Positions 53,009 to 61,796 of a stretch of DNA of 64,000 nucleotides are shown piece after piece. Position 1 is the first letter of the stretch. Every line of letters begins with the position of its first letter. Below the pieces are notes generated by a model that saw nothing but the letters and a program-made list of their open reading frames with translations, had not been told where the DNA came from and did not search any database. A program made the position numbers and the translations under genes. This DNA comes from DASXQK01 sp963757155 (GTDB lineage Bacteria; Pseudomonadota; Alphaproteobacteria; Dongiales; Dongiaceae). Where the stretch lies: positions 54,073 to 118,072 of the forward strand of contig CAVWQS010000004.1 in NCBI GenBank assembly GCA_963757155.1, written 5' to 3'.

Positions 53009-53950
53009 TTGTACAGTCTGCGCACGCATGTCTGGATCCTTCTCGGCCTGCTGGCCGCGGTGATCCTGCTCGGCATCGCCGGCAATGTTCTGGCCGCCGA
53101 GGGCTTCCAGCCGATGCTGGACCGGATACAACTGCCGCTGCAGATCTTCTTCTTCGGCCTGGTGCTGGCGCTGGCGTTCGCCTTCATTCCGGTGATGGTC
53201 AAGCTGGTGATCGGCTTTCAGGTCAAGGCGAATGCCGAGCTTCCCATCGTCAGAGGCATCGCGGCGCTGCAGAACAAGATCATCTGGGGTTTCTGGATCC
53301 TGCTCGCCCTCGGGCTTGCGGTCGCGATCCCCGCGGCGATCCAGGACGGTTTCTTCGGAAGCACCGCGACGCCCGCCGCGGCGGCGGATCTGGGCCCCTC
53401 CCAGGGGACCCTGACCGCGGCCCCCGGCATGAAAGTCGCCGACATGCTGGCCGAGACGACGCTGAAGCTCCAGGGCGGCGACAAGCCGAATGTGCCTTTT
53501 GCCGGCGGCGCCGTTTTCGACTTCCGGGTCGCCGGCACCGATACCGTCTTCCGGCAATGCCGCTACTACTTCATCTCCCTGGAGAGCAAAGATCCCACGC
53601 GGATCGAGGCGCTATCCATCGGCACCGCGTCGCGCAAGATGTCGCGGGCCGAGCTCGATGCGGCCAATGCGGCGATGCGGGGGCAGCTGAAGGCAGAGGG
53701 CTGGCTCGCCGGTCACGAGGAATATAAGACCGCCGAGAACCAGCAGCTTCATGGCGGGGCGACGCGGGGCCCCGAAGGCTGGGTCTGGCTGAAGAACGGC
53801 AGCATCCTCAATATCGAGGTGAAGCGCATGGACGATCCCGTCGCCGGCGAGGATCCCGCCACCGCCGGCGAATGGATCCAGTTCATCGACCTCTGGACGG
53901 AGGCTGGCTTTCCCGGGCGCGAGTTCCTGGTCTTCCAGCCCGCGCAGTAG
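53009..53950 (+). CDS. Membrane-anchored protein of unknown function
   Basis: 313 residues if started at TTG 53009 (GAGAGGGGG upstream); an earlier start at 52919 is open but unsupported. Three hydrophobic stretches (WILLGLLAAVILLGIAGNVLA, LQIFFFGLVLALAFAFIPVMV, IIWGFWILLALGLAVAIPAAI), then a soluble C-terminal domain with VFDFRVAGTDTVFRQCRYYFISLES and QFIDLWTEAGFPGREFLVFQP. Not recognised. Topology suggests a periplasmic sensor-like domain. Confidence 0.7.
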   Translation: MYSLRTHVWILLGLLAAVILLGIAGNVLAAEGFQPMLDRIQLPLQIFFFGLVLALAFAFIPVMVKLVIGFQVKANAELPIVRGIAALQNKIIWGFWILLALGLAVAIPAAIQDGFFGSTATPAAAADLGPSQGTLTAAPGMKVADMLAETTLKLQGGDKPNVPFAGGAVFDFRVAGTDTVFRQCRYYFISLESKDPTRIEALSIGTASRKMSRAELDAANAAMRGQLKAEGWLAGHEEYKTAENQQLHGGATRGPEGWVWLKNGSILNIEVKRMDDPVAGEDPATAGEWIQFIDLWTEAGFPGREFLVFQPAQ

Positions 53951-54011
53951 CGGGTTGCCCTCACCGGCCGAAGCCAGCAAAATCGCCGGCCCGACGACAG
54001 GAAGAAAACCC

Positions 54012-54932
54012 ATGGCCAAGAGAATTCTGTTCACCGGCGGCACCGGCAAGGCGGGGCGCCATGCACTGCCCTGGCTCCTCGATCAAGGCTACGAGATCCT
54101 GAATGTCGATCTCCAGCGCTTCGACCATCCCAAGATCAATACGCTGATCGCCGACATCACCGACAGCGGGCAGATGTTCAATGCGATGACCACGCATTTC
54201 GGCTTCGGCGGGTATAAGGACGGCCATCCGCCGCGCCCCGTCGATGCGGTGGTTCATTTCGCCGCCATCCCCCGGGTGCTGATCGAGCCGGATAACGAGA
54301 CCTTCCGGGTCAATGTCATGGGCACCTACAACGTCATCGAGGCGGCGCTCAAGATGGGCGTGCGCAAGGTGATCATCGCCTCCAGCGAGACCACCTATGG
54401 CGTCTGCTTCGCCGAGGGCGACAAGGATTTCCACGAATTTCCGCTGGAGGAGGATTACGACATCGACCCGATGGACAGCTACGGCCTGTCCAAGCTCCTC
54501 AATGAGAAGACCGCGCGCGCCTTCGCCATGCGCTATGGCGCCGATGTCTATGCGCTGCGCATCGGCAATGTCATCGAGCCCCATGAATACGGCCGCTTCC
54601 CCGGCTTCGTGGCGGAGCCGATGTCGCGCAAGCGCAATGCCTGGACCTATATCGACGCGCGCGACCTCGCCCAGATCGTCCATCTCTGCCTGCAGAAGGA
54701 TGGGCTGGGGTTTCAGGTCTTCAATGCGGTGAACGACAGCATCACCGCCGATCTGCCGACGGCCGAGTTTCTGGCGCGCTACTGCCCGAAGACCCCGATC
54801 CGCCGCAAGCTCGTCGGCGACGAAGGGCCGCTGTCGAACCGCAAGGCCCGGGAGGTTCTGGGCTTCCGCGAGAAGCATAATTGGCGCAACGAGGTGGCGG
54901 CCCTGAAGACGCCGCGGCCTAGGGTCGGATGA
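54012..54932 (+). CDS. NAD-dependent epimerase/dehydratase family protein
   Basis: 306 residues, extended SDR: ILFTGGTGKAGRHALPWLL (GxxGxxG), VVHFAAIPRV, VIIASSETTYG, MDSYGLSKLLNEKTARAFA (Tyr and Lys), and TYIDARDLAQIVHLC. It resembles uronate dehydrogenase or nucleotide-sugar epimerase relatives; substrate unknown. Start ATG 54012 follows GGAAGAAAA. It converges with the next gene, whose ends overlap by 14 bases. Confidence 0.85.
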   Translation: MAKRILFTGGTGKAGRHALPWLLDQGYEILNVDLQRFDHPKINTLIADITDSGQMFNAMTTHFGFGGYKDGHPPRPVDAVVHFAAIPRVLIEPDNETFRVNVMGTYNVIEAALKMGVRKVIIASSETTYGVCFAEGDKDFHEFPLEEDYDIDPMDSYGLSKLLNEKTARAFAMRYGADVYALRIGNVIEPHEYGRFPGFVAEPMSRKRNAWTYIDARDLAQIVHLCLQKDGLGFQVFNAVNDSITADLPTAEFLARYCPKTPIRRKLVGDEGPLSNRKAREVLGFREKHNWRNEVAALKTPRPRVG

Positions 54933-55695
54933 TCCACCATTTGCCCTGCTTGCGGATCCAGAACTGCCCGGATTGCAGGACCGGCTGGCCCTGGACGACG
55001 CTTTCATTCGTCACGACGATGGGTGGTGCTAAATCCGGCCCTTCCACGACGAAAAGCCGGTTGCCGTAGAAGCGCTCCACCTTGAAGCTCGTGGGGAGCG
55101 GGGCCACAGTGGCGCCCTTTAGCGTGCCCGCCAGCCCTTCCGCGGCACCTTCGAGCATGGAACCGGCATAAGGCTTCAGGTCATCATCGAAGGGCTGATA
55201 GAGCGCGATGATGGTCTTCACATCGCCCTTGGCATAGGCAGCATGAAGGGCGGTGACGGCGGCCAGGAGTGCCTTGTCGTCGCCGGTCCAGGGTTCGGCC
55301 GTGAACCAACCCCAGCGCGGCACATCTTTGAGGCTCAGCTTGTACTGCGCCTTGCCGCTGCCCGCGACTTTCCCCTCGAACAGATTCGGCTCGTCCATGC
55401 CCCGAACGATGACGATCCGCGTCGAGCTGCCCGAAGCAGCTTTGACCTCGACCGCAATGACATTCTCGCCCTCGACCAGCCATTGCCCGATGCCCACCGC
55501 GTCGGTCAGCGGCCCGCTGTCGGCAGGCGGTTTGCCGCCGAAGCGGTGAATGGGAACGCCATTCACCCGCAGCAGGCCACTGCTTTGATCATGGATGATA
55601 TTGACGGTGACATTGGCGGGAGTTTGCGCCTGGGCGCCGACGGCGCCTGAGAGCAGCAGCACCAGGCATGAGACCACGGCGATTGCCAGCTTCAT
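54919..55695 (-). CDS. Exported protein of unknown function
   Basis: 258 residues with a Sec signal peptide (MKLAIAVVSCLVLLLSGAVGAQA). The N-terminal half looks like a beta-sandwich carbohydrate-binding or adhesin-like fold (VTVNIIHDQSSGLLRVNGVPIHRF, WLVEGENVIAVEVKAASGSSTRIVIV). The C-terminal half resembles NTF2-like domains (LLAAVTALHAAYAKGDVKTIIALYQPF...) and ends WWIIRP. Periplasmic, function not known. Confidence 0.75.
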   Translation of the reverse strand: MKLAIAVVSCLVLLLSGAVGAQAQTPANVTVNIIHDQSSGLLRVNGVPIHRFGGKPPADSGPLTDAVGIGQWLVEGENVIAVEVKAASGSSTRIVIVRGMDEPNLFEGKVAGSGKAQYKLSLKDVPRWGWFTAEPWTGDDKALLAAVTALHAAYAKGDVKTIIALYQPFDDDLKPYAGSMLEGAAEGLAGTLKGATVAPLPTSFKVERFYGNRLFVVEGPDLAPPIVVTNESVVQGQPVLQSGQFWIRKQGKWWIIRP

Positions 55696-55792
55696 GGGAG
55701 CCTCCGCATGGACCGAAGACAGCGCTATTCTAGGCCTGTTTCAATGACGAGCGATTGGCATTCTCTCAGGCCGTCCGCTACCCGTCGCTCGC

Positions 55793-55922
55793 CCCTGGAT
55801 TCCGGCTTTCGCCGGAATGACGGAGGAGTGTGAGGCAATCAATTCTACAAGCTGGTCAGCGTCACGATGAGCAAGCTGCTCGCCTAATACACTGCCGTCA
55901 TTCCGGCGAAAGCGGGAATCCA
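55793..55922. repeat. Inverted pair of REP-like palindromes, type A
   Basis: Palindromes at 55793-55823 and 55895-55922 face each other across 71 bases. The second ends at GGGAATCCA, exactly where the IS110 element begins. The 489 bases from 55696 to 56184 hold only this pair and the IS non-coding end. Confidence 0.85.
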
Positions 55923-56040
55923 TATGTGGACGGCCCCCTGCCTGCAAGAGGGTCTAGGGTGTTTGGATCGGATCGCTTGCGCTCATATGTCCGGCCTGTT
56001 GGGCGCGGTCGCACCTGACCGCTGGCCGAGATGGTATCCG

Positions 56041-56110
56041 CGACGCTGGTTCCGAACAGGGGCGCGATGTCTGGCACCGCTGGATTCCACGGAGTGTCCG
56101 GCGTCTGGGA
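56041..56110 (-). ncRNA. Candidate bridge RNA / seekRNA target-binding loop
   Basis: Minus-strand RNA within the IS non-coding end. Predicted: outer stem GACGC/GCGTC (56105-56101 with 56046-56042), inner stem TCCG/CGGA (56093-56090 with 56054-56051), an internal loop, then an apical stem GCGGTG-CCAGA-CATCGC (56080-56064). The 5' loop side GGAATCCA (56088-56081) equals the left flank 55915-55922. The 3' side GCCCCTGTT (56063-56055) is the reverse complement of the right flank 57302-57310. The full transcript probably spans much of 55939-56184. No transcription evidence. Confidence 0.65.
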
Positions 56111-56184
56111 TCGATCGATCACACCACCTTCTCCTGCAAGTTCCGGCCTTGGCGAGAAGTGAGAACCGCTTTGCGCTAGGCTGG

Positions 56185-57228
56185 TTACGCCGCTTTGTCC
56201 CTCGCGCCGGCAAGGGCACGGGCGGGGTTATAGGCTTCGCCGCTGACCATCATCTTCCAGGCGATGCGGGCGATCTTGTTGGCAAGCGCCACGGCGGCGA
56301 GCTTGGGCGCCTTGCGCTTGAGGAGCTCGATCAGCCAGAGCGAGGGGTTCCCTCTGCTCTTGCCGACCTGCTGAACCACCGAGGTCGCACCCACGACCAG
56401 CAGGCTGCGCAAGGCCTCGTCGCCGGCCCGCGTGATCACGCCCAGGCGCGTCTTGCCCGCGGTGGAGTGGTCCTTGGGCGTCAGGCCGATCCAGGCTGCG
56501 AAGTGCCGGGGGGAGCGAAAGGCCTTGGGATCAGGGGTCTTCATCACCAGCATCGAGGCGACGACTGGCCCAACACCGGGGATCTTGGTCAGGCGCCGGC
56601 TGAGCTCGTTCCCGCGATGCCAAGCCATCAGCTTGATCTCGATCGCCCTAATCTGCGCCTCGAGCCGGGCGTAATCCCTGGCGTAGTCGCCAAACAGCTC
56701 CCTCGCAAGCTCCGGCACTTGCCCATCCGCCGCGATCCGCCCGAGCAGCGGCTCGATCTTGTCCAGCCCCGTGGCCGCCGTCAGCCCGAACTCGGCCGCG
56801 TAACCGCGGATCGAGTTGGTCACTTGCGTACGCTGGCGCACCAGCTGGTCGCGCCGCCCGGCCAGCATCAATGCTGCCTGCTGCTCCGCCGTCTTCACCG
56901 CCACGAACCCCATCCTCGGCCGGCTCATGGCTTCACAGATCGCCTCGGCATCCAGCGCGTCGTTCTTGCCCCGCTTGAGGTAGGGCTTCACATACTGCGG
57001 CGGCAGCAAAGCCACCTCGTGGCCCAAGGCTCGCAGCTCGCGAGCCCAATAATGCGAACCCCCGCAGGCCTCAAGGCCGACCTTCGTCGGTTCCAACCGG
57101 GCAAAGAACTCAAGCACCTGGCGCCGGCGCAGCTGCTTACGCAGAACCACCTGCTCGGCGCAATTCACCCCGTGCAGCTGAAAAACACTCTTGGACGTGT
57201 CCACACCAACCCGAATAAGCTTTTCCAT
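56185..57228 (-). CDS. IS110 family transposase
   Basis: 347 residues, intact. N-terminal RuvC-like DEDD domain: IRVGVDTSKSVFQLHGV with D10, KVGLEACGGSHYWARELRALGHEV, YLKRGKNDALDAEAICEA. The C-terminal transposase_20 region is IPGVGPVVASMLVMKTPDPKAFRSPRHFAAWIGLTPKDHSTAGKTRLGVITRAGDEALRSLLVVGATSVV with the conserved Ser region. It recombines a circular IS with its target under guide RNA direction in studied relatives. The intact frame and exact flanks suggest recent activity. Confidence 0.95.
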   Translation of the reverse strand: MEKLIRVGVDTSKSVFQLHGVNCAEQVVLRKQLRRRQVLEFFARLEPTKVGLEACGGSHYWARELRALGHEVALLPPQYVKPYLKRGKNDALDAEAICEAMSRPRMGFVAVKTAEQQAALMLAGRRDQLVRQRTQVTNSIRGYAAEFGLTAATGLDKIEPLLGRIAADGQVPELARELFGDYARDYARLEAQIRAIEIKLMAWHRGNELSRRLTKIPGVGPVVASMLVMKTPDPKAFRSPRHFAAWIGLTPKDHSTAGKTRLGVITRAGDEALRSLLVVGATSVVQQVGKSRGNPSLWLIELLKRKAPKLAAVALANKIARIAWKMMVSGEAYNPARALAGARDKAA

Positions 57229-57337
57229 GGACGGCTCCCTTGTTTGAGATCTCCAACGACCTCACTCTGGCACATCGATGCCGTTGGGGGCCGTCCACTC
57301 CAACAGGGGCCACAGGTTCGATCTTTGCCGCTCGCGA

Positions 57338-58556
57338 TCACGCCGCGCGATGCGGCTTCAGCAGCACGTCGTATTGCGGGTTGATCTCGTCGAAGATCGG
57401 GAGCGCCGCCGCGCCTAGCACCGAGCTCTCGCGTCCCGCCGCGCCCAGGAGGATTCGGGGCGAGGTTCGGCCGCGCCTGGCGCCCACGGAAGGGGGGAGG
57501 GGTTCGAGGCGGTCGAAGAGGCGCTGGAGCAGAGGCAGCGGCATGAATCCGCCGAGCACGATGGCATCGGGATCGAGGACGGATTCCAGGATGTTGATGG
57601 CCCGGCGTGTGGGCGGCAATTACGGACTCGATCCAGCCGTCGAGGCGCTTGTCGCCGCGGGCGAGCAGCGCCGTCAGCAGCTCGGGCGAGGCATGGTCGG
57701 GATCGGGAAGCTCCAGCCATTCATAGACGGCGCGCAGCGAGAGATAGCGCTCGAGGCAGCCGCGATTGCCGCAGACGCATGGCTTGCCGCCGGGCTCCAC
57801 GATCATATGGCCGATCTCGCCGGCATTGCGCGCATTGCCGCGATAGAGCTGGCCGCCCAGGATGAGCCCGGCGCCAAGCCCGGTGCCGACGAAGAGATAG
57901 ACGAAGCTGGTGAGCTGGCGGGCGGCGCCATGCAGCCGCTCGCCGATGGCCGCGGCCGTGGCATCGTTCTCCACGATGGTGGGCAGGCCCGTTGCGCGCT
58001 GCAGCTCGGCGGCGAGGGGAAAATCCTGCCAGCCGGGAAGGGCGGTGGGGCCGACGGAGGTGATGCCCTCGACGCCGAAGGGGCCGGGCATGGCGACGCC
58101 GATGCCCAGGAGGCAATCGGGATCGGGATCGAGGCCCCGGGTCTTTCTGAGCTTGGCCACCATGCGCCGCATGGCGGGCAGCGCGCTGTCGGGGCCAGGC
58201 TGGTCGACGGCGGCGGAAGCGCGGGCGCGGATGCGGCCGGAGAGATCGGCCAGCACCCCCACCAGCATCTGATGGTCGAGCTGCAGCCCGATGGAATAGG
58301 CGCCGTCGGGATCGATGGAAAGCGGGGTCGCAGGCTGGCCGCGGCCGGCCCGGCGCGGGGCCGCCGCCTTCAATATGCCGGATTGCTCGAGCTCGGCCAC
58401 GATATTGGAGATGGTCTGGGAGGAAAGGGCGGTGAGGCGCGCGATCTCGGCCCGCGACAGGGCGCCGTTCAGGCGTACGGCCTCGATGACGACGCGGCGG
58501 TTGTGCGATCGCGCCTGCTCGAGATTGGTGCCCGCGACCGCGGCGGCCTGGCGCAT
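57338..58556 (-). pseudogene. ROK family transcriptional repressor, one frameshift
   Basis: NagC/XylR type. N-terminal winged helix-turn-helix (NRRVVIEAVRLNGALSRAEIARLTALSSQTISNIVAELEQSGI, about 20-62). The ROK domain has IVENDATAAAIGERL, FVGTGLGAGLILGGQL and the zinc motif CVCGNRGCLERYLS. One extra base at about 57610 shifts the frame; the end continues as AINILESVLDPDAIVLGGFMPLPLLQRLF. Corrected 405 residues. The start ATG 58556 follows AGGGAGGAGG. It probably represses the divergent ABC operon until a sugar or sugar phosphate binds. Confidence 0.85.
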
Positions 58557-58595
58557 GGATGATGCCTCCTCCCTGGCTGGCATTATGCGCCGGCT

Positions 58596-58620
58596 ATTAA
58601 AGCTATCAAATTGATTTAAT
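58596..58620. promoter_or_regulatory. Candidate ROK operator
   Basis: Nested palindromes in the 160-base divergent gap: ATTAAA (58596-58601) with TTTAAT (58615-58620), and inside them ATCAA-A-TTGAT (58605-58615). This AT-rich symmetric site between a ROK gene and its sugar operon is the expected operator position. Confidence 0.5.
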
Positions 58621-58716
58621 AATCGGCTTGTGCTTTCCTTGCCCGATCCGCCCGCCGGTGGGCTCCGCCAGGAGCGGCCGGCAAGGGCGGGCGATGTCAC
58701 ATAGGGAGGTAGTGCG

Positions 58717-59991
58717 ATGAAGCGACTTCCAGCTTGGAAACGAGGGCTAGCCGGTGCTGCTCTGGGTCTGGCCGCGATGGTCGGCGCGGGCTTTCTTGCG
58801 GCCGGGCCGGCCGCGGCCGACACGACGCTGAACGCCCTGTTCATGAAGCAGGCGGCCTATAGCGAAGACGATGTCCGCGCCATGACGGCCGATTTCGAGA
58901 AGGCCAATCCCGGCGTCAAAGTCAATCTCGAATTCGTGCCCTATGAGGCGCTGCACGACAAGATCGTCGCCGCGGCGGGCTCGGGCGCGCAGGGCTATGA
59001 CGTCGTCCTCTTCGACACGATCTGGCCGGCGGAATTCGCCAAGAACGGATTCCTGCAGGATGTGACCGGCCGCATCGCGGCGGACGATTCGGCCAAGGTC
59101 TTCGACGGCGCCTGGTCGACGGTGACCTATGAGGACAAGCGCTGGGGCATGCCCTGGATCCTCGACACCAAGTACCTCTTCTACAACAAGGACATGCTGG
59201 CGAAGGCCGGGATCGCCGCACCGCCCAAGACCTGGGCGGAGCTGACGGAGCAGGCGAAGATCATCAAGGACAAGGGGATCGTGAAATTCCCCATCGTCTG
59301 GAGCTGGGCCCAGGCCGAGGCCATCATCTGCGACTACGGCACCCTGGTCGACGCGTATAAGGGCCAGTTCTTCCAGGACGGCAAGCCGATCTTCGATCAG
59401 GGCGGCTCGCTGGAGGCGGTCAATTACATGGAGCAGAGCCTGAAGGACGGGCTCACCAATCCGAACTCCAGGGAATATCTGGAAGAGGACGTGCGCAAGA
59501 TCTTCTCCAACGGCGACGCGGCCTTCGCCCTCAACTGGACCTATATGTACAACCTCGCCAACGATCCCAAGGAAAGCAAGATCGCGGGCCAGGTCGGCAT
59601 CGTTCCGGCACCGGGCGTGGCGGGCAAGAGCGAGGCCTCGGCCATCAACGGCTCCATGGGCCTCGGCATCACGGCCAACAGCACCCATGCGGATGAGGCG
59701 TGGAAATACATCTCCTTCATCACCTCTCAGCCCGTGCAGAACAAATTCGCCAAGCTCAGCCTGCCCATCTGGAAGAGCTCCTATGACGATCCGGCGGTGG
59801 CCAAGGGCCAGGAGGCTCTGATCGCGGCGGCGAAGGTCTCCATCGGGCTCATGTTCCCGCGCCCGACGACGCCCTCCTATACCGAGCTGTCGAACATCCT
59901 GCAGAAGAACCTGCAGCAGATTCTGCTCGGCCAGGCGACGCCGGAGCAGGGGATGCAGACGGCAACAAAGGCGGCGGAACGGCTGCACTGA
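58717..59991 (+). CDS. Sugar ABC transporter substrate-binding protein
   Basis: 424 residues, extracellular solute-binding protein family 1. Signal peptide (about 1-35, AAMVGAGFLAAGPAAAD), LNALFMKQAAYSEDDVRAMTADFEKANPGVKVNLEFVPYEALHDKI, YDVVLFDTIWPAEFAKNG, GMPWILDTKYLFYNKDML, AFALNWTYMYNLAND. It captures a sugar or oligosaccharide for the two permeases that follow. GGGAGG lies before the ATG. Confidence 0.92.
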   Translation: MKRLPAWKRGLAGAALGLAAMVGAGFLAAGPAAADTTLNALFMKQAAYSEDDVRAMTADFEKANPGVKVNLEFVPYEALHDKIVAAAGSGAQGYDVVLFDTIWPAEFAKNGFLQDVTGRIAADDSAKVFDGAWSTVTYEDKRWGMPWILDTKYLFYNKDMLAKAGIAAPPKTWAELTEQAKIIKDKGIVKFPIVWSWAQAEAIICDYGTLVDAYKGQFFQDGKPIFDQGGSLEAVNYMEQSLKDGLTNPNSREYLEEDVRKIFSNGDAAFALNWTYMYNLANDPKESKIAGQVGIVPAPGVAGKSEASAINGSMGLGITANSTHADEAWKYISFITSQPVQNKFAKLSLPIWKSSYDDPAVAKGQEALIAAAKVSIGLMFPRPTTPSYTELSNILQKNLQQILLGQATPEQGMQTATKAAERLH

Positions 59992-60023
59992 AAGATCTGC
60001 TGATCCAAGCGAGGTAGCCGGCC

Positions 60024-60911
60024 ATGGGAATGTCGAGCCGCGACCGGCAGGCCTGGGCACTCCTGCTGCCGCTCCTGGTCATCATCGTGACCGTGACCGG
60101 CTACCCGCTGATCAGCACCATCCGTCTCTCCTTCACCGATGCGAGCCTGACCGGGCGCCATGTCGCCCAGCATTGGGTCGGGTTCGAGAATTACGCCTAT
60201 GTCTTCACCGATCCGGATTTCGGCGACGCCTTCCGGCGCACCCTCTATTTCACCTTCGTCTCGGTGGGCATCGAGATCCTGCTGGGGGTGCTGGTCGCCT
60301 TGCTGCTGAACCGCGAGTTTGCCGGCCGCACCATCGTTCGCGCCATCATGGTGCTGCCCTGGGCGCTGCCGACCATCGTCAATGCCATGATGTGGCGCCT
60401 GATCTACAACCCCGAATTCGGCAGCCTGAACGCGCTGCTCTCCCAGCTCGGCCTCATCGATTCCTACCGCTCCTGGCTCGGCACCCCGGGCACGGCGATG
60501 AACATGGTGATCCTGGCGGATGTCTGGAAGAACTATCCGCTGGTCGCCATCATCGTTCTGGCGGCGCTGCAGACCATTCCGCGCGAGCTCTATGAGGCGG
60601 CGGATATCGACGGCGCTGGGCCCTGGACCAAATTCTGGAAGGTCACCTTTCCCGCCATTTTGGGCCCGCTCAGCGTGGCCCTCATCCTGCGCATGATCGA
60701 GGCCTTCAAGGTCTTCGACATCATCTATCTCATGACCCGGGGCGGGCCGGCCGATACGACCAAATCGGTCAGCTTCTTCGTCTATCAGGAATCCTTCGCC
60801 TATCTGCGCGCGGGAAGCGGGGCCTCCTATGCCGTGACCGTGGCGCTGACCAGCGCGGTGATGATCGCGATCTACATCATGCTGCTGCGCCGCCAGGGAT
60901 CTACGGCGTGA
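60024..60911 (+). CDS. Sugar ABC transporter permease (MalF type)
   Basis: 295 residues, six helices. ABC docking loop: ELYEAADIDGAGPWTKFWKVTFPAILGP (EAA motif, about 190-216). N-terminal WALLLPLLVIIVTVTGYPLISTIRLSF is typical of MalF/UgpA-type subunits. It pairs with the next permease; stops overlap (TGA with GTG). Confidence 0.93.
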   Translation: MGMSSRDRQAWALLLPLLVIIVTVTGYPLISTIRLSFTDASLTGRHVAQHWVGFENYAYVFTDPDFGDAFRRTLYFTFVSVGIEILLGVLVALLLNREFAGRTIVRAIMVLPWALPTIVNAMMWRLIYNPEFGSLNALLSQLGLIDSYRSWLGTPGTAMNMVILADVWKNYPLVAIIVLAALQTIPRELYEAADIDGAGPWTKFWKVTFPAILGPLSVALILRMIEAFKVFDIIYLMTRGGPADTTKSVSFFVYQESFAYLRAGSGASYAVTVALTSAVMIAIYIMLLRRQGSTA

Positions 60912-61792
60912 AAGTCGGGGGCATGAGGATCGGCAGCAGGAAGATCCGGCGGCGCGACATCATCCCGACGGTCCTGACCTATACCGCCGTCGTGGTGCTG
61001 GTGGTGACGACGCTGGCGCCGCTGATCTGGCTCTTCATCATGAGCATCAGCTCGACGCCAGAGCTGACGGCCGTGCCGCTGCGCTGGATTCCGAGCCATG
61101 CCGATTTCTCGCGCTACGGCCGGCTCCTCAGCGTCGCGGCGCATTCGGCCGGGGAGGAGTTCATCTATGCCTTGCGCAACAGCCTGCTCGCCTCCTTCTC
61201 GGCGACGGCCATCGCGCTCGTCGTGGGAATCCCGGCGGCCTACAGCTTCTCGCGCTTTCCCGGCCGGCGCATGGGGCTGCTCTATGCCGTGCTCGGCACC
61301 TATATGATGCCGCCGGTCGCCCTCATTCTGCCGCTGTACATGATCTTCGGGGCGCTGGGGTTGCTCAACACGGTGGCGGCGCTGACCATCGTCTATTGCA
61401 CCATCCTGATGCCCTTCGTCACCTGGCTGCTGAAGGCGACGATCGACGCCGTGCCCATGGAGATCGAGGAGGCGGCGCGGATCGACGGCGTCGGGCTGAT
61501 CGGCGTGCTGCGCCATGTCACCTTGCCCATCGCCAAGGCGGGGCTCGGTACCGCCGCCCTCTTCGCCGTGCTGCTGGCCTGGGACGAGTTCTTCTATGCT
61601 TTGCTCTATACCAACGACCTCCGGGCCAAGACCCTGCCGGTCGCCATCGCCGATTTCGCCGCGGGCCGGGCGACGGACTACGGGCTCATCTCCGCCGCCG
61701 GCATATTGACGGCCCTGCCGGCGCTGCTGATCGCCTTCTTCCTGCAGAAATCCCTTATCTCCGGCCTCGCGGCCGGGGGCGTGAAAGGTTGA
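60908..61792 (+). CDS. Sugar ABC transporter permease (MalG type)
   Basis: 294 residues from GTG 60908 (ATG 60923 is an alternative). Six helices, EAA loop EIEEAARIDGVGLIGVLRHVTLPIAKAG (about 185-212), YAVLGTYMMPPVALILPLYMIFGALGLLNT. Second half of the transport channel. No ATP-binding subunit is found before the window end, so it is encoded further downstream or elsewhere. Confidence 0.93.
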   Translation: MKVGGMRIGSRKIRRRDIIPTVLTYTAVVVLVVTTLAPLIWLFIMSISSTPELTAVPLRWIPSHADFSRYGRLLSVAAHSAGEEFIYALRNSLLASFSATAIALVVGIPAAYSFSRFPGRRMGLLYAVLGTYMMPPVALILPLYMIFGALGLLNTVAALTIVYCTILMPFVTWLLKATIDAVPMEIEEAARIDGVGLIGVLRHVTLPIAKAGLGTAALFAVLLAWDEFFYALLYTNDLRAKTLPVAIADFAAGRATDYGLISAAGILTALPALLIAFFLQKSLISGLAAGGVKG

Positions 61793-61796
61793 CGTA

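Larger units (their letters stand above)
55923..57302 (-). mobile_element. IS110-family element, IS1111 group
   Basis: One transposase gene plus sub-terminal inverted repeats, perfect over 13 bases (GTGGACGGCCCCC at 55926-55938; its complement at 57286-57298). Both sides carry TCCA (55919-55922 and 57299-57302), a likely recombination core; the boundaries are set from this. The long non-coding end is downstream of the transposase (246 bases), as in IS1111-type elements. The upstream end is only 57 bases. Confidence 0.85.

Noticed and set aside
55924..57384. 486-codon plus-strand open frame across the IS
   Set aside because: Antisense to the intact IS110 transposase and crossing both IS ends; not a real gene.
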